From NCBI GenBank assembly GCA_913063125.1, contig CAJXZM010000004.1:1-64000 (forward strand): a DNA stretch of 64,000 bases, written 5' to 3'. The notes below the pieces were generated by a model that saw nothing but the letters and a program-made list of their open reading frames with translations, had not been told where the DNA came from and searched no databases. Origin of the DNA: an uncultured Gammaproteobacteria bacterium. Lineage in GTDB: Bacteria > Pseudomonadota > Gammaproteobacteria > Pseudomonadales > Ketobacteraceae. This document shows positions 26,236-36,406 of the stretch, piece after piece. The position numbers and the translations under genes are program-made. Each line of letters begins with the position of its first letter. Position 1 is the stretch's first letter.

Positions 26236-26316
26236 TCGAATGTTTAACTTTTTATTTTACCAAGTATTTTTGGTACTTAGACTACTTCGACTATTACAAA
26301 TTTAGGGTGATTTCTA

Positions 26317-26790
26317 ATGAAATTTCTTACGGTTATTGTTTTATCTGTTGCTTTGGCAGCTCCTGTTTTTGCAAATGAAAGTAATGATGCTTCTTCTGGT
26401 ACCCGTGCCGGTACTCTTTCCGGTACATCATACAATACGACTATAGTAACCCAGCCAAACCAGCGGTGGATCTTCCAACGCGTGTCGGCAATTGCTAATG
26501 ACGATGGCACAAAAATTAGCGGTCGGCTGACCGCGGTTAGGCGTGCCGGGTTATCTAAAGGGCACGTTGACGTGGCTGCTTTTTCTCCTGAGGGAACACT
26601 TTTAGCAGAGGACGCAACACATTATTCGCCTTCTACTTTAACTCGTAAGATGAAAAGCAGAGGTGGGGTGCGTTTTACTATTGATTTTCCTCAGCAATTA
26701 CCACGTCAATCAGTGATCAAATTGTCTTTTCATGAAAACGACCAGTCAACGTCTATTGCTTCACTGCATGCTGTAAATATTTTGCGTTGA
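26317..26790 (+). CDS. Small exported protein of the metal-efflux locus
   Basis: 157 residues with a clear signal peptide (cut after VFA at about 20). The mature part is a single predicted beta-sandwich-like domain (ISGRLTAVRRAGLSKGHVDV to VIKLSFHEND) with no cysteine. I do not recognise a named family. It lies 81 bases after the His/Cys-rich gene and 78 bases before the czcC-like start, so it is probably in the same transcription unit and works in the periplasm. Confidence 0.7.
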   Translation: MKFLTVIVLSVALAAPVFANESNDASSGTRAGTLSGTSYNTTIVTQPNQRWIFQRVSAIANDDGTKISGRLTAVRRAGLSKGHVDVAAFSPEGTLLAEDATHYSPSTLTRKMKSRGGVRFTIDFPQQLPRQSVIKLSFHENDQSTSIASLHAVNILR

Positions 26791-26868
26791 TGGCGAGTGT
26801 GTAACACATGTTAGCTTGCTGGATTCATTATCAGCGGGCATCTGATGGTTTCAATAAAGGATAAATGT

Positions 26869-28128
26869 ATGAGAGTGTGCTCCATTAAAAGCTTGGCTTT
26901 AGTGTGCTTGTTGGTTGCGTTTTTGCAACTAGCGGTACCTTCTTTTGCCAAAGCGTCAACAAATGAAAATAGCTGGCAATCGCAATTCCAAACACAGGTT
27001 TTACTGCATCCTGCAGTTGTCGCGATAAAAGAAAAATTGAATGCTGCAGAATCAAGTTTTAATGGTTCAGGCAAGTCAATCTATAACCCAGAACTATCAG
27101 CAGAGGTCGAAAGAGAAGGGGACTCAAATAATTACCGCATTGGCATTAGTAAGACCTTTGATTGGCAAGACAAAGTTGCGGTGCGACAATCACGGGCGAC
27201 ATCTAGGCTTCAATCTGCAAAAGCATCATTTCAAATGGCAGTCCAAACTCAAACAGCAGAAGGGCTAAATGCGCTAGTGTTATGGCGTGCTGCGAGTCGT
27301 CAGGCGGTGCTAACGCACGAGCTGGAGACGCAGTTGGATACAATGTTAGCGTGGATTGAAGAGCGACAAAAAAATGGTGATGTTGGGCAAATTGATGCAG
27401 AACTTGCTGTTTTCGGTCTTATTCAGCGGCTTAATGCAACCGCCTATGCGCAGGCAACCTTAAAAAAAGTTAAGGCGAAAGTAGATGCTGCGCTACCCCA
27501 ACTGACGAAAAAACAACGATTAATCCCCAAGGCATTTTGGGATCGTGTAATTGATATGTCGAAAAATGCCGATAACATGCAGGCAAAGAAGTGGTTGGAG
27601 AGTCACCCGTCGGTATTGATAGCAAAAGCAGGCTGGAAAGAGTCGCAATCGTTCTCTGTGCTGGTAAAAAAAGATGCAAAAGCTGACCCGACAATAGGTA
27701 TCAATGGAGGAAAAACAGGTAATGACAATGTACTGGGTTTGAGCCTGATGTTGCCATTAAATGTTATCAATAATTATTCCGCAGGTGTGAAAGCGGCGCA
27801 ACAAGAAGCGTTATCGATGGAAGCGGAATATTATGCAGCTGTTCGTCAACAGAAGCGGTTAATTGGATCTTCGTTGTCGGTATTACAAACCTACCAATCC
27901 AAAACTCAACGTTGGAACCAGCTGATGAATGGCCGTGAAGAGCGTGGAAGCCAACTTATTAATCAGCAATGGCGCAGTGGAGATCTAAGTACTCCGGAAT
28001 ACCTATTAGCGTTGAATCAATTATCAGAAGGTCTATCTGCGGGGATTGAGCTGGAAAAACAATATGAGCTAGCTCGTATTGATTGGCTTTTACAATCCGG
28101 ACAATTGAGCGCTGCATTAATGCGATAG
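26869..28128 (+). CDS. czcC: TolC-like outer-membrane efflux protein (CzcC type)
   Basis: Outer-membrane channel of a tripartite heavy-metal pump. 419 residues from the ATG at 26869, chosen because AAAGGA lies 8 bases upstream; 26845 would add 8 residues. It has a signal peptide, then long amphipathic helices typical of the OEP family, including LQSAKASFQMAVQTQTAE and the second repeat from about residue 250. It is followed by czcB-like and czcA-like genes in normal CBA order. Confidence 0.88.
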   Translation: MRVCSIKSLALVCLLVAFLQLAVPSFAKASTNENSWQSQFQTQVLLHPAVVAIKEKLNAAESSFNGSGKSIYNPELSAEVEREGDSNNYRIGISKTFDWQDKVAVRQSRATSRLQSAKASFQMAVQTQTAEGLNALVLWRAASRQAVLTHELETQLDTMLAWIEERQKNGDVGQIDAELAVFGLIQRLNATAYAQATLKKVKAKVDAALPQLTKKQRLIPKAFWDRVIDMSKNADNMQAKKWLESHPSVLIAKAGWKESQSFSVLVKKDAKADPTIGINGGKTGNDNVLGLSLMLPLNVINNYSAGVKAAQQEALSMEAEYYAAVRQQKRLIGSSLSVLQTYQSKTQRWNQLMNGREERGSQLINQQWRSGDLSTPEYLLALNQLSEGLSAGIELEKQYELARIDWLLQSGQLSAALMR

Positions 28129-28185
28129 CCAATGAAAAATGTAAATCCAAATTTGAAACAACGTCATTTATTTAGGTAATTGAAC

Positions 28186-29481
28186 ATGAATTCGATCGTT
28201 AAAATTATTGTTGCTGGTGCGTTACTGTCATATCTAGGCACCGGAGTTGCTTCGGAGCAACAACATTCAGAAGAATCACATAATCACGACAAAACTGTTG
28301 TTGGTACCAAGGAGAATAAAGGAGCGCACGAGGAAGATAGCCACGAAGATGAAGAGCATGAGGGTCATGAAGAGGAGCATGAAGGCCATGAAGATGATGA
28401 GCATACAGGCCATGAAGATGAAGGTCATGAAGAAAAGCCAGCAGTTGTTACGATATCTTCAATCCAGGCAAAGCTAGCCAATATAACAGTAGAGCGGCTC
28501 AACGCTAGAAGTATGGATTACCAAATTTATTCTCCCGGAGAAATTAAAGCCAATGGTTACACGAGCTATATTGTTTCTCCAAGAGTGGACTCTGTTGTGC
28601 TTCGCCGACATGTTGCACTAGGGGACCACGTTGAGGAAGGTCAGTTTTTAGTGACATTATTCAGTGAACGTGTTGCTGAGGCACAAGGAGCATTTTTAAT
28701 TGCTAATGCTGAATGGAAACGGGTAAAACTTTTGGGACGCAAGGCTGTTGGAGGCAAGCGGTTTTTATCTGCAGGTACCGGCTATAAAGCTAGTTATAGC
28801 CGGTTGTTGGCCTATGGTCTGTCAATAGAGGCGGTGAGTTCCCTTGTGGCGGCCCCTGATGAAGAATCGGGTCCATTGTTAGGTGAGTACACCCTTGTAG
28901 CAAATAGTCGTGGTGTTGTTCTTTCTGATGACTTTCATCAAGGGCAACGGGTTGCGTCAGGAGATTTAATAATTGAGCTAGCGCAAGAGGATGAGTTATG
29001 GGTTGAAGCTCGCTTAGCACCAAATACTTCTATGCAGATACCTCTAGGCACTAAAGCTCAAATTGACGTGGGTGGTGACGTATTCGACGCGCGTGTAGTA
29101 CAAGCAGCGCATACCATTGATCCTAAAACGCGAACGCGAATCGTACGTTTGTTGGTTAACAATAAGTATGACCAATTACACCCTGGTCAATTTGCCGATG
29201 TGTATTTTTCATTTAAAACAGTAAAGCCGGTATTAGTCGTACCTGAATCAGCCTTGATGCGTGGTGCTGATGGTGATTGGACTGTTTTTGTTGAGGAAGT
29301 CGGCGGTGTTAAAAATGCCGAAGCAGATAGTTTTAGTGCAAAGGAAGTGGAGCTAGGGCGTGTTTTTGACGGGTGGCGAGAAATTAGTGGAATAGAGCCT
29401 GGCAGTCGTATTGTCATGAAAGGCGCATTTTTTGTTGCATCTGAAATCGCCAAGGGCGGTTTTGATCCTCATAACCATTAA
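28186..29481 (+). CDS. czcB: RND efflux membrane-fusion protein (CzcB type) with His-rich region
   Basis: Periplasmic adaptor linking CzcA to CzcC. 431 residues from the ATG at 28186 (a TTG at 28180 is in frame). After a signal peptide, residues about 25-85 hold many His, Glu and Asp residues (for example HEGHEEEHEGHEDDEHTG), a likely metal-binding stretch. The lipoyl/barrel-sandwich and beta-barrel domains follow (IVSPRVDSVVLRRHVALGDH, LHPGQFADVYFS). A His-rich N-terminus is typical of divalent-cation pumps. Confidence 0.9.
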   Translation: MNSIVKIIVAGALLSYLGTGVASEQQHSEESHNHDKTVVGTKENKGAHEEDSHEDEEHEGHEEEHEGHEDDEHTGHEDEGHEEKPAVVTISSIQAKLANITVERLNARSMDYQIYSPGEIKANGYTSYIVSPRVDSVVLRRHVALGDHVEEGQFLVTLFSERVAEAQGAFLIANAEWKRVKLLGRKAVGGKRFLSAGTGYKASYSRLLAYGLSIEAVSSLVAAPDEESGPLLGEYTLVANSRGVVLSDDFHQGQRVASGDLIIELAQEDELWVEARLAPNTSMQIPLGTKAQIDVGGDVFDARVVQAAHTIDPKTRTRIVRLLVNNKYDQLHPGQFADVYFSFKTVKPVLVVPESALMRGADGDWTVFVEEVGGVKNAEADSFSAKEVELGRVFDGWREISGIEPGSRIVMKGAFFVASEIAKGGFDPHNH

Positions 29482-29496
29482 TCGAAGGTAATTATC

Positions 29497-32400
29497 ATGT
29501 TGAATCGTTTGATTGACTGGTCGGTGACAAATCGACTATTGGTGGTGATTGCACTATTAGCGTTAGTGGTGTCATCTTTTTTTGTTATTCCTAAGTTAAA
29601 TTTGGATGCATTTCCTGATGTGACAAATGTACAAGTATCCATAAACACTGAGGCGCCAGGCCTAGCCTCAGAAGAAGTAGAGCAGCTAATTACATTTCCG
29701 ATTGAAGCGGTTATGTATGCACTGCCGGATGTTGAGGAGGTGCGTTCTATTTCAAAAACTGGATTGTCGGGTATTACAGTAGTTTTTAAAGAAGGTACCG
29801 ATATCTATTTTGCTCGGCAATTAGTTTTTGAGCGCCTTCAGTCAGCGAAGGAAATGATCCCTAACGGTGTTGGTACACCAGAAATTGGACCTAATACTTC
29901 TGGATTGGGTCAAGTTTATCAGTACTTATTGGTTGCTGATCCTGATTCTGGGGTGGATATCATGGCATTACGCGCACTGAACGATTGGGTTGTAAAGCTG
30001 TTATTAATGCCTGTAGATGGTGTGACTGAAGTGTTGTCGTTTGGTGGAGAAGTGCGTCAATACCAAGTAAATATTAATCAATCGCGATTATTATCTTATG
30101 AGTTACAACAACAAGATGTGATTGATGCGTTAGAGAGTAATAACAGCAATGCTGGCGGTTGGTATATGGGTCGGGGGCAAGAACAGCTGGTGATTCGTGG
30201 TGTCGGCTGGTTAAGTAGCAGTGAAAAGGGCTTGGGAGAGTTACGTCAAATACCGTTAAAAACTATTGGTGGAGCTGTAGTGACGGTGGGCGATGTAGCG
30301 AAGGTAGAGTTCGGCGGTGAGATTCGCCAAGGTGCTGTAACAGTAACGCGTCGCGATGCAGAGGGAAAACCCGAAGGGTTAGGTGAGGTCGTATCAGGAA
30401 TAGTATTAAAACGTATGGGAGCAAATACCAAGGAAACCATTGATGGAATTAATGATCGTGTAACATTAATTCAACAGGCGTTACCAAAAGGTGTACGTTT
30501 TGAAACGTTTTATGATCAATCAGATCTAATTGCCAAAGCGGTAGAAACAGTAGTAAATGCTTTGCTGCTGGCGTTTGTGTTTATTGTTGTTGTTTTGGCG
30601 TTATTTTTAATGAATTTTCGTGCCACGGTGTTGGTGTTGATCTCAATTCCTATAGCGATTGGCATTGCATTGATGGTTATGTCTTGGTTGGGTTTATCTG
30701 CGAATTTAATGTCGTTAGGTGGTATTGCCGTTGCTATCGGTATGTTAGTGGATGGTTCGGTGGTCATGGTGGATAATATGATTAAGCACCTATCTCATCC
30801 AGATGCGGAGCATGACGCTTTAGCTCAAGCTAGGTTAGGCAAGGATGATTCAGGTTCATACGGCTCCGACCCTCACGACGTGGTGAATGATACCCAAGGG
30901 ATTGAATTGAGACTCCAAGAGGCAGGTAAAGAAGTCGTACGACCTATTTTCTTTGCTACGTCGATTATTCTTGTTGTTTTTATGCCTTTATTTAGTTTTG
31001 AAGGGGTAGAAGGCAAGCTATTTCAACCAATGGCAGTGAGCATCATGTTGGCGATTGTTGCTGCTGTATTTGTAGCAATTGTCGTCGTACCTGCTTTAGC
31101 GAGCCTTTTGTTTCGACGTGGCGTTAAAGAAAAAGAGAGCTTTGTACTTAAGCCTTTGGAAAAGTTATATCGGGCTGGGTTAGATTGGGCTTTGGGGAAA
31201 ACCAAAGTCGTCATGGGTACTACGGTAGTTTTACTAATAGCAACTCTGTTTTTGGTACCGCAACTTGGTACGGAATTCGTACCAGAATTAGAGGAGGGTA
31301 CAATTAATTTGCGAGCAACATTAGCTCCTTCATCAAGCCTTGAAACTGCGATTGATGTAGCGCCAAAACTGGAAGCTATGTTGTTGGAGTTTCCAGAAGT
31401 AACTTATGCTTTAAGTCGTATTGGGCGGCCAGAAATTGGTGGTGACCCGGAGCCTGTAAATAATATAGAGATTTATATAGGTTTATTGCCTGTTAGTGAA
31501 TGGACTAGTGCGAACAATCGATTAGAACTTCAGGCATTAATGGCGATCAAGTTGGAGAAGTTTCCTGGGTTATTGCTGAATTTTTCTCAGCCGATTGCAA
31601 CCCGTGTTGATGAGCTGTTATCGGGAGTAAAAGCCCAGTTGGCTATTAAATTGTTTGGTCCTGATTTGGATATACTTGTTGAAAAAGGTCAAGCTATAGA
31701 AAAGGTTGTCAAAACGATTGAAGGCGCACGTGATGTGGCTATGGAGCAGATTGTTGGCGAAGCTCAGCTTGTCATTAAACCTAAGCGCCAACAGCTTTCA
31801 CGGTATGGCCTGGCCGTAGGGGATGTGATGGCCCTGGTAAAAGACGGCCTTGGTGGTAGAGAGGCTGGGCAAATAATAAACGGTAACGAGCGTTATGATA
31901 TTTACGTACGATTAGCCGAATCGTTTAGGAAAAACCCTCAACGTATCGCGGAATTACGATTGTTATCGCCAACAGGGGCGTGGGTTCGTTTAGGTGATGT
32001 TGCGGATATCTCAATTGAATCAGGACCTCCTCAAATACGTCGTGATGATGTGCAAAGGCGGGTGGTAATTCAGGCAAATGTACAGGGTCGAGATATGGGA
32101 GGGGTGGTTGCAGATATCCGATCAGCAATCGCAGAACAAGTCTCTCTTCCCCCTGGGTATTCTGTTGATATTGGGGGGCAATTTGAAAATCAGGAGAGAG
32201 CTCAAAAGCGATTGGCACTTGTTGTACCAATATCTCTAACGCTTATTGCATTACTTCTATACTTTGCTTTTAATTCTATAGGGCAGGCAGCACTTATTTT
32301 GGTAAATGTACCTTTGGCAGTGATTGGTGGCGTGTTCGCACTTTACTTTTCCGGTCAGTATTTGTCGGTACCGAGCTCTATTGGTTTTATCACATTGTTT

Positions 32401-32709
32401 GGCGTTGCAGTATTAAATGGTGTAGTAATGGTTGAGAGTATTAACCAACGTGTGAGTGATGGGCTTAACGTAGATAAAGCTATTTTTGAAGGAGCTATTT
32501 CTCGACTACGCCCTGTGCTGATGACCGCTATGACCTCTGTGCTAGGTTTGATTCCCATGATGTTGTCTACCGGTGTCGGGGCTGAGATACAGAAACCCCT
32601 AGCTATTGTTATTGTAGGCGGTTTGGTAACGGCAACATTCTTAACGTTGTTTGTGCTACCGATACTCTACAAGTACTTCTCAAAGGCTAAACTGAGGGAT
32701 ATGCAATAA
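29497..32709 (+). CDS. czcA: Heavy-metal RND efflux transporter (CzcA type)
   Basis: Inner-membrane proton/metal antiporter, 1070 residues, with two six-helix halves and two large periplasmic loops. The start MLNRLIDWSVTNRL and the loop motif LNLDAFPDVTNVQV are HME-RND signatures. The TM4 motif reads AIGMLVDGSVVMVDN rather than the DFG-type form I associate with Co/Zn/Cd pumps, so I leave the metal open (Cu/Ag, Zn, Co and Cd all possible). It starts 15 bases after czcB. No regulator gene is adjacent. Confidence 0.93.
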   Translation: MLNRLIDWSVTNRLLVVIALLALVVSSFFVIPKLNLDAFPDVTNVQVSINTEAPGLASEEVEQLITFPIEAVMYALPDVEEVRSISKTGLSGITVVFKEGTDIYFARQLVFERLQSAKEMIPNGVGTPEIGPNTSGLGQVYQYLLVADPDSGVDIMALRALNDWVVKLLLMPVDGVTEVLSFGGEVRQYQVNINQSRLLSYELQQQDVIDALESNNSNAGGWYMGRGQEQLVIRGVGWLSSSEKGLGELRQIPLKTIGGAVVTVGDVAKVEFGGEIRQGAVTVTRRDAEGKPEGLGEVVSGIVLKRMGANTKETIDGINDRVTLIQQALPKGVRFETFYDQSDLIAKAVETVVNALLLAFVFIVVVLALFLMNFRATVLVLISIPIAIGIALMVMSWLGLSANLMSLGGIAVAIGMLVDGSVVMVDNMIKHLSHPDAEHDALAQARLGKDDSGSYGSDPHDVVNDTQGIELRLQEAGKEVVRPIFFATSIILVVFMPLFSFEGVEGKLFQPMAVSIMLAIVAAVFVAIVVVPALASLLFRRGVKEKESFVLKPLEKLYRAGLDWALGKTKVVMGTTVVLLIATLFLVPQLGTEFVPELEEGTINLRATLAPSSSLETAIDVAPKLEAMLLEFPEVTYALSRIGRPEIGGDPEPVNNIEIYIGLLPVSEWTSANNRLELQALMAIKLEKFPGLLLNFSQPIATRVDELLSGVKAQLAIKLFGPDLDILVEKGQAIEKVVKTIEGARDVAMEQIVGEAQLVIKPKRQQLSRYGLAVGDVMALVKDGLGGREAGQIINGNERYDIYVRLAESFRKNPQRIAELRLLSPTGAWVRLGDVADISIESGPPQIRRDDVQRRVVIQANVQGRDMGGVVADIRSAIAEQVSLPPGYSVDIGGQFENQERAQKRLALVVPISLTLIALLLYFAFNSIGQAALILVNVPLAVIGGVFALYFSGQYLSVPSSIGFITLFGVAVLNGVVMVESINQRVSDGLNVDKAIFEGAISRLRPVLMTAMTSVLGLIPMMLSTGVGAEIQKPLAIVIVGGLVTATFLTLFVLPILYKYFSKAKLRDMQ

Positions 32710-32748
32710 GTGATTAAGACCTAAATGGTTATTTAGAATGTTTTCATT

Positions 32749-32782
32749 CCGGTGGAAGGTACATGTAATGTGTCTTCCCCGG
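32749..32782. terminator. Possible hairpin between convergent genes
   Basis: CCGG-GGAAG at 32749-32757 can pair with CTTCC-CCGG at 32774-32782 with one bulged base. It lies between the czcA stop and the stop of the GlxA-type regulator on the other strand. There is no strong T-run next to it. Confidence 0.35.
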
Positions 32783-32809
32783 ATATGAACATATCGTTTT
32801 TACAAACTT

Positions 32810-33847
32810 TTATTCATTGGTTTCTACCACTTCTTTAAAAGAGTGTTGGCGCAATCCAAAACGTTGTCGGTATTCATTCATAGTCATTCCTGTATTACGC
32901 TTAAATAACCGTCTAAAAGAGCTTAGATCTTCATACCCAGCATCCCAAATAATTGCATTTGCCGGACTTCTACTGTTCTCCAAGCAGCCTTTTACATGCT
33001 CAAGTCGTAAACGTTGCAAATAGCTGCTAGGCGTTTCTCCTGTTGCCTTTTTAAAGCGCCTGCCTAACTGTCTCTCACTTATATTGAACTGTTGAGCAAG
33101 TTCTCCAATGAACACGGATGTAGTGAAATTCTCCTCCAACCAATTTTGTAAATTGATTACCGTGTTATCGCCGTGGCGTTTATTGGGTTGAAATAAGGCA
33201 AAAGAGGACTGCTTTATTGGTTCAGGGTCTATTAACATCATTTTAGCGGTGAGCAAAGATAGTTCTCGGCTGACTAATCGTTCAATAGTAAACAAAATCA
33301 TTTGATTGATGGCCGAAGAACCTCCGCTACTAATCATATTGCCATGATCAAACAACATGTCGCTTGCATCAAAGTTTTCGTCTGGAAACATCTGCGTAGC
33401 CACATCTTCCATTGCCCAATGGCAGGTCAGCGTTCGGCTTTGGGCTAATTTGCTGGCAGCCATAAGAAGGTTTCCACTACAGGATGCTGCTATGAGCGTA
33501 CCTTCACCTTGCCACTTACGTAACGTTTCAAACCAGGCTTGATATTTCTCTAGTTCACTTTTAATTCTTGTCGGAGAGCCTATCGCTTCGATGATACCAG
33601 GGATAACTAATACATCGGGACGGGGGGTATCGCCGAGAGATTGTAGGGGACCAATAGAACAGCCGTTATAAGCCTGTTGATAGGTATCTAGTCCAATCAA
33701 TTGAGTGGTAAACAGGTCATACCGCTTGCGCATAAAGTGGCCGTGGCAGTAATTGGCTGCCACAAATAAATCTAAAACGGCCATTACTCCAGAAGCTTGG
33801 CAGCGTTCTGATACGATAATCGCCACGTTTATCATTGAAATCACCAT
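32810..33847 (-). CDS. GlxA-family transcriptional regulator (DJ-1/PfpI plus AraC HTH)
   Basis: 345 residues. The N-terminal domain (about 5-190) has the class I glutamine-amidotransferase/DJ-1 fold, with the nucleophile-elbow Cys in ASCSGNLLMAASKL. The C-terminal 100 residues are an AraC-type double helix-turn-helix (FIGELAQQFNISERQLGRRF, YEDLSSFRRLFKRNTGMT). It is divergent from the MMPL transporter and hydrolase genes across a 200-base gap with repeated GTCATAT words, so it probably controls them. Confidence 0.9.
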   Translation of the reverse strand: MVISMINVAIIVSERCQASGVMAVLDLFVAANYCHGHFMRKRYDLFTTQLIGLDTYQQAYNGCSIGPLQSLGDTPRPDVLVIPGIIEAIGSPTRIKSELEKYQAWFETLRKWQGEGTLIAASCSGNLLMAASKLAQSRTLTCHWAMEDVATQMFPDENFDASDMLFDHGNMISSGGSSAINQMILFTIERLVSRELSLLTAKMMLIDPEPIKQSSFALFQPNKRHGDNTVINLQNWLEENFTTSVFIGELAQQFNISERQLGRRFKKATGETPSSYLQRLRLEHVKGCLENSRSPANAIIWDAGYEDLSSFRRLFKRNTGMTMNEYRQRFGLRQHSFKEVVETNE

Positions 33848-33937
33848 TTGCTAGAAAATAGATACTGTAATTAGACATGTAATATCAGTTTACGTCAGCA
33901 TTTCGTGTTTTGAAATGCCGTATAAGACAATATAGGT

Positions 33938-33982
33938 GTCATATCGGTCATATGTCTGATATGGCACTCTAGTGGTCATATG
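33938..33982. promoter_or_regulatory. Cluster of GTCATAT repeats, likely regulator-binding sites
   Basis: GTCATAT occurs at 33938-33944, 33947-33953 and 33975-33981; the longer word GGTCATATG occurs twice with 28-base spacing. An inverted-like ATATGGCAC lies near 33959-33967. The cluster is between the GlxA-type regulator and its divergent neighbour, where operator sites are expected. Confidence 0.55.
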
Positions 33983-34047
33983 GGCCTCTCCTTCTTTGAC
34001 CTTCTTGCCTTTAATCTAGTTACAACTTCACGTAAGAGGCTCATATT

Positions 34048-36405
34048 ATGAATAAAGATTACGCTCACTGGGTTTTACAGCACCGGACATTGGTGATTTT
34101 CTTTACGCTGCTTTTAGTCGTTGCTATGGCCAGTGGTATACCCCGCTTACGGTTTAGTATTGATTATGAATACTTTTTTGGCCCAGGTAATCCTGAGTTA
34201 CAAGCTTACGAGAAAATTAAAGCGGCTTATACCGACACTGATAATTTGGTGTTCATTGTTGCACCTAAACAGGGAGATGTATTTAGCGTTGAGTCGTTAA
34301 CGGTGGTAGAAAAGTTGACGGAGAAAGCGTGGATGCTGCCCTTTGTTAACCGTGTTGATTCGATAACCAATTTTCAACATACCTATGCCGATAATCAAGG
34401 TGAGGATTTGGTTGTTGAATCGTTGGTGGAGGATGCAGGAAATCTAGATGTCGATGCTATCAAATTGGTGCGGCAAATTGCATTAACCGAACCTAGCTTA
34501 AAAGATTTTATGCAAGCATCTGATGGTAGCGCAACGTCGGTTATTGCTACCTTTAACTTGCCTAATAAAAGCCCACAGGAAATTGCGGATCTGGTGGTTG
34601 TTGCTAAAACAACGATTAGTGAACTACACAGCGAGTACCCAAACGTCGAGATCAAGCCTATCGGTCTTACGATGCTTAGTTATACCTATGGCCAAGCGAG
34701 TCGGCAGGATATTAAACAATTAACGCCACTGATGTTTTTCCTGGTGTTGTTGTTAGTAGCGTTACTAACGCGTTCTATTTGGGGAACGGTACTGTCAATG
34801 ATTGTTATTGTTATGACAGATTTGGCGGCCTTCGGTGTATTTGGATGGTTAAACATACCGATTACGACAGTAACTGCAGTCGCACCAACAATTGTCATGG
34901 CCATTGTTGTTGCGCATTGTGTGCATCTTATTGAGACCTTTATGCAGCAATGGCAGGAAGGGAGAACCAAAAAGGAGGCACTTGAGCTTGCCATCGAAAT
35001 GAATTTTGTGCCGATATTTATCACTAGCCTTACGACATTGATCGGCTTTTTGGTAATGAATTTTAATGATGTTCCTCCATATCGGGATCTAGGGAACTTA
35101 GTCGCTATTGCAGTGGTAGTGGCTTTTATTTTGAGCCTTAGTTTCTTGCCTGTTTGTTTGTCGTTGTTGCCAACACGTCAGCGAAAAATACAAAGTCACC
35201 ACTCGTGGCTTGGAAAAATGGGAGGGTGGGTGGTAGAGCACCGTACCTTGGTTATGTTATCAAGTGCCGTTATCTTTGTTGGGGCAGTTTGGTTAGTTCC
35301 ACAAAATTCTTTGAATGAAAAGTTTGTCGAGCAGTTTGATGAACGTTTTGAGTTTCGACGGGATAGTGATTTCTACACCGATACTATCAGCGGTATTTAT
35401 AGTATTGAATATTCCATTCAAGCCCCTGGTGAAGGTGAATTAAAAGCAGTCTCACCTAAAGCGTTGGCGCAGGTTGATCAGTTTGTGCATTGGCTTCGAG
35501 AGCAACCGGAAATACGGCACGTCTATAGCATTACCGATACCTTCAAACGTTTGAACAGAAACATGCATAACGATGCTGATAATTGGTATCAATTACCTTC
35601 AGACCCTCAGCTAGCTGCGCAATACCTGTTGCTTTATGAAATGTCGTTACCGTTTGGTTTGGATGTGAATAACCAACTCACTCTCAAGAAAGACGCCACA
35701 AGAGTACAGGTACGTTTTGATGACATGCCGTCCTCGGAACTACTCCGTATGGAGAATCGAATAATGGATTGGTGGCAGCATAATGCACCCGATTATAACG
35801 TTACTGGTGCGAGTACGACGACGATGTTCACACATATTGTGAAGCGAGCGGTCGACAGCATGGTAGGTGGCACATTACTCGCTTTTGTTCTGATCTCCGT
35901 CGTTATGATTATCAGCCTTCGTTCTCTTAAATTAGGCTTGCTAAGCTTGGTGCCTAATATTGCCCCCATTGTTATAGGGCTTGGAGCCTGGGCAATATTG
36001 GATGGAGAGATTGGAATGTCGTTTGCGGTGGTTGTTGTGTTAACGCTTGGAATCATTGTTGATGATACGGTGCATTTTCTTAGTAAATATCAATTTGCAC
36101 GTAAGCGATTAAAGCTTGACCCGAAGGCCGCCATACAACAAACATTTTCTACCGTAGGTGTTGCGCTTTGTATTACCAGTCTTGCGCTAGTAGGAGGGTT
36201 TGGTGTGCTCAGCTTGTCTGGCTTTGCACGCAACAGCGACATGGGACTTATGGCTGCGATGACGGTGGGTATTGCTCTGTTAGTTGACCTTTTGTTATTA
36301 CCCGCTTTGTTGATGGCCGTTGAACAACGACATTCTAAAGCCGCACAAGTTGCAACACCGGATACAACACACAATATAAACATAACTCAGATTCAGGAGA
36401 TATAG
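34048..36405 (+). CDS. MMPL/RND-superfamily transporter
   Basis: 785 residues, inner membrane. The layout is one N-terminal helix, a periplasmic domain, a five-helix SSD-like bundle, and the same again in the second half. GIIVDDTVHFLSKY in the second bundle is the family pattern with acidic residues for proton coupling. MMPL-type pumps usually move lipids, hopanoid-like molecules or hydrophobic compounds. The hydrolase gene begins 1 base after its stop, so the two are coupled. Confidence 0.88.
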   Translation: MNKDYAHWVLQHRTLVIFFTLLLVVAMASGIPRLRFSIDYEYFFGPGNPELQAYEKIKAAYTDTDNLVFIVAPKQGDVFSVESLTVVEKLTEKAWMLPFVNRVDSITNFQHTYADNQGEDLVVESLVEDAGNLDVDAIKLVRQIALTEPSLKDFMQASDGSATSVIATFNLPNKSPQEIADLVVVAKTTISELHSEYPNVEIKPIGLTMLSYTYGQASRQDIKQLTPLMFFLVLLLVALLTRSIWGTVLSMIVIVMTDLAAFGVFGWLNIPITTVTAVAPTIVMAIVVAHCVHLIETFMQQWQEGRTKKEALELAIEMNFVPIFITSLTTLIGFLVMNFNDVPPYRDLGNLVAIAVVVAFILSLSFLPVCLSLLPTRQRKIQSHHSWLGKMGGWVVEHRTLVMLSSAVIFVGAVWLVPQNSLNEKFVEQFDERFEFRRDSDFYTDTISGIYSIEYSIQAPGEGELKAVSPKALAQVDQFVHWLREQPEIRHVYSITDTFKRLNRNMHNDADNWYQLPSDPQLAAQYLLLYEMSLPFGLDVNNQLTLKKDATRVQVRFDDMPSSELLRMENRIMDWWQHNAPDYNVTGASTTTMFTHIVKRAVDSMVGGTLLAFVLISVVMIISLRSLKLGLLSLVPNIAPIVIGLGAWAILDGEIGMSFAVVVVLTLGIIVDDTVHFLSKYQFARKRLKLDPKAAIQQTFSTVGVALCITSLALVGGFGVLSLSGFARNSDMGLMAAMTVGIALLVDLLLLPALLMAVEQRHSKAAQVATPDTTHNINITQIQEI

Positions 36406-36406
36406 T

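Noticed and set aside
28247-28477. Met/Lys-rich frame inside the CzcB gene
   Set aside because: It is a shifted reading of the His/Glu-rich codons of the membrane-fusion protein.
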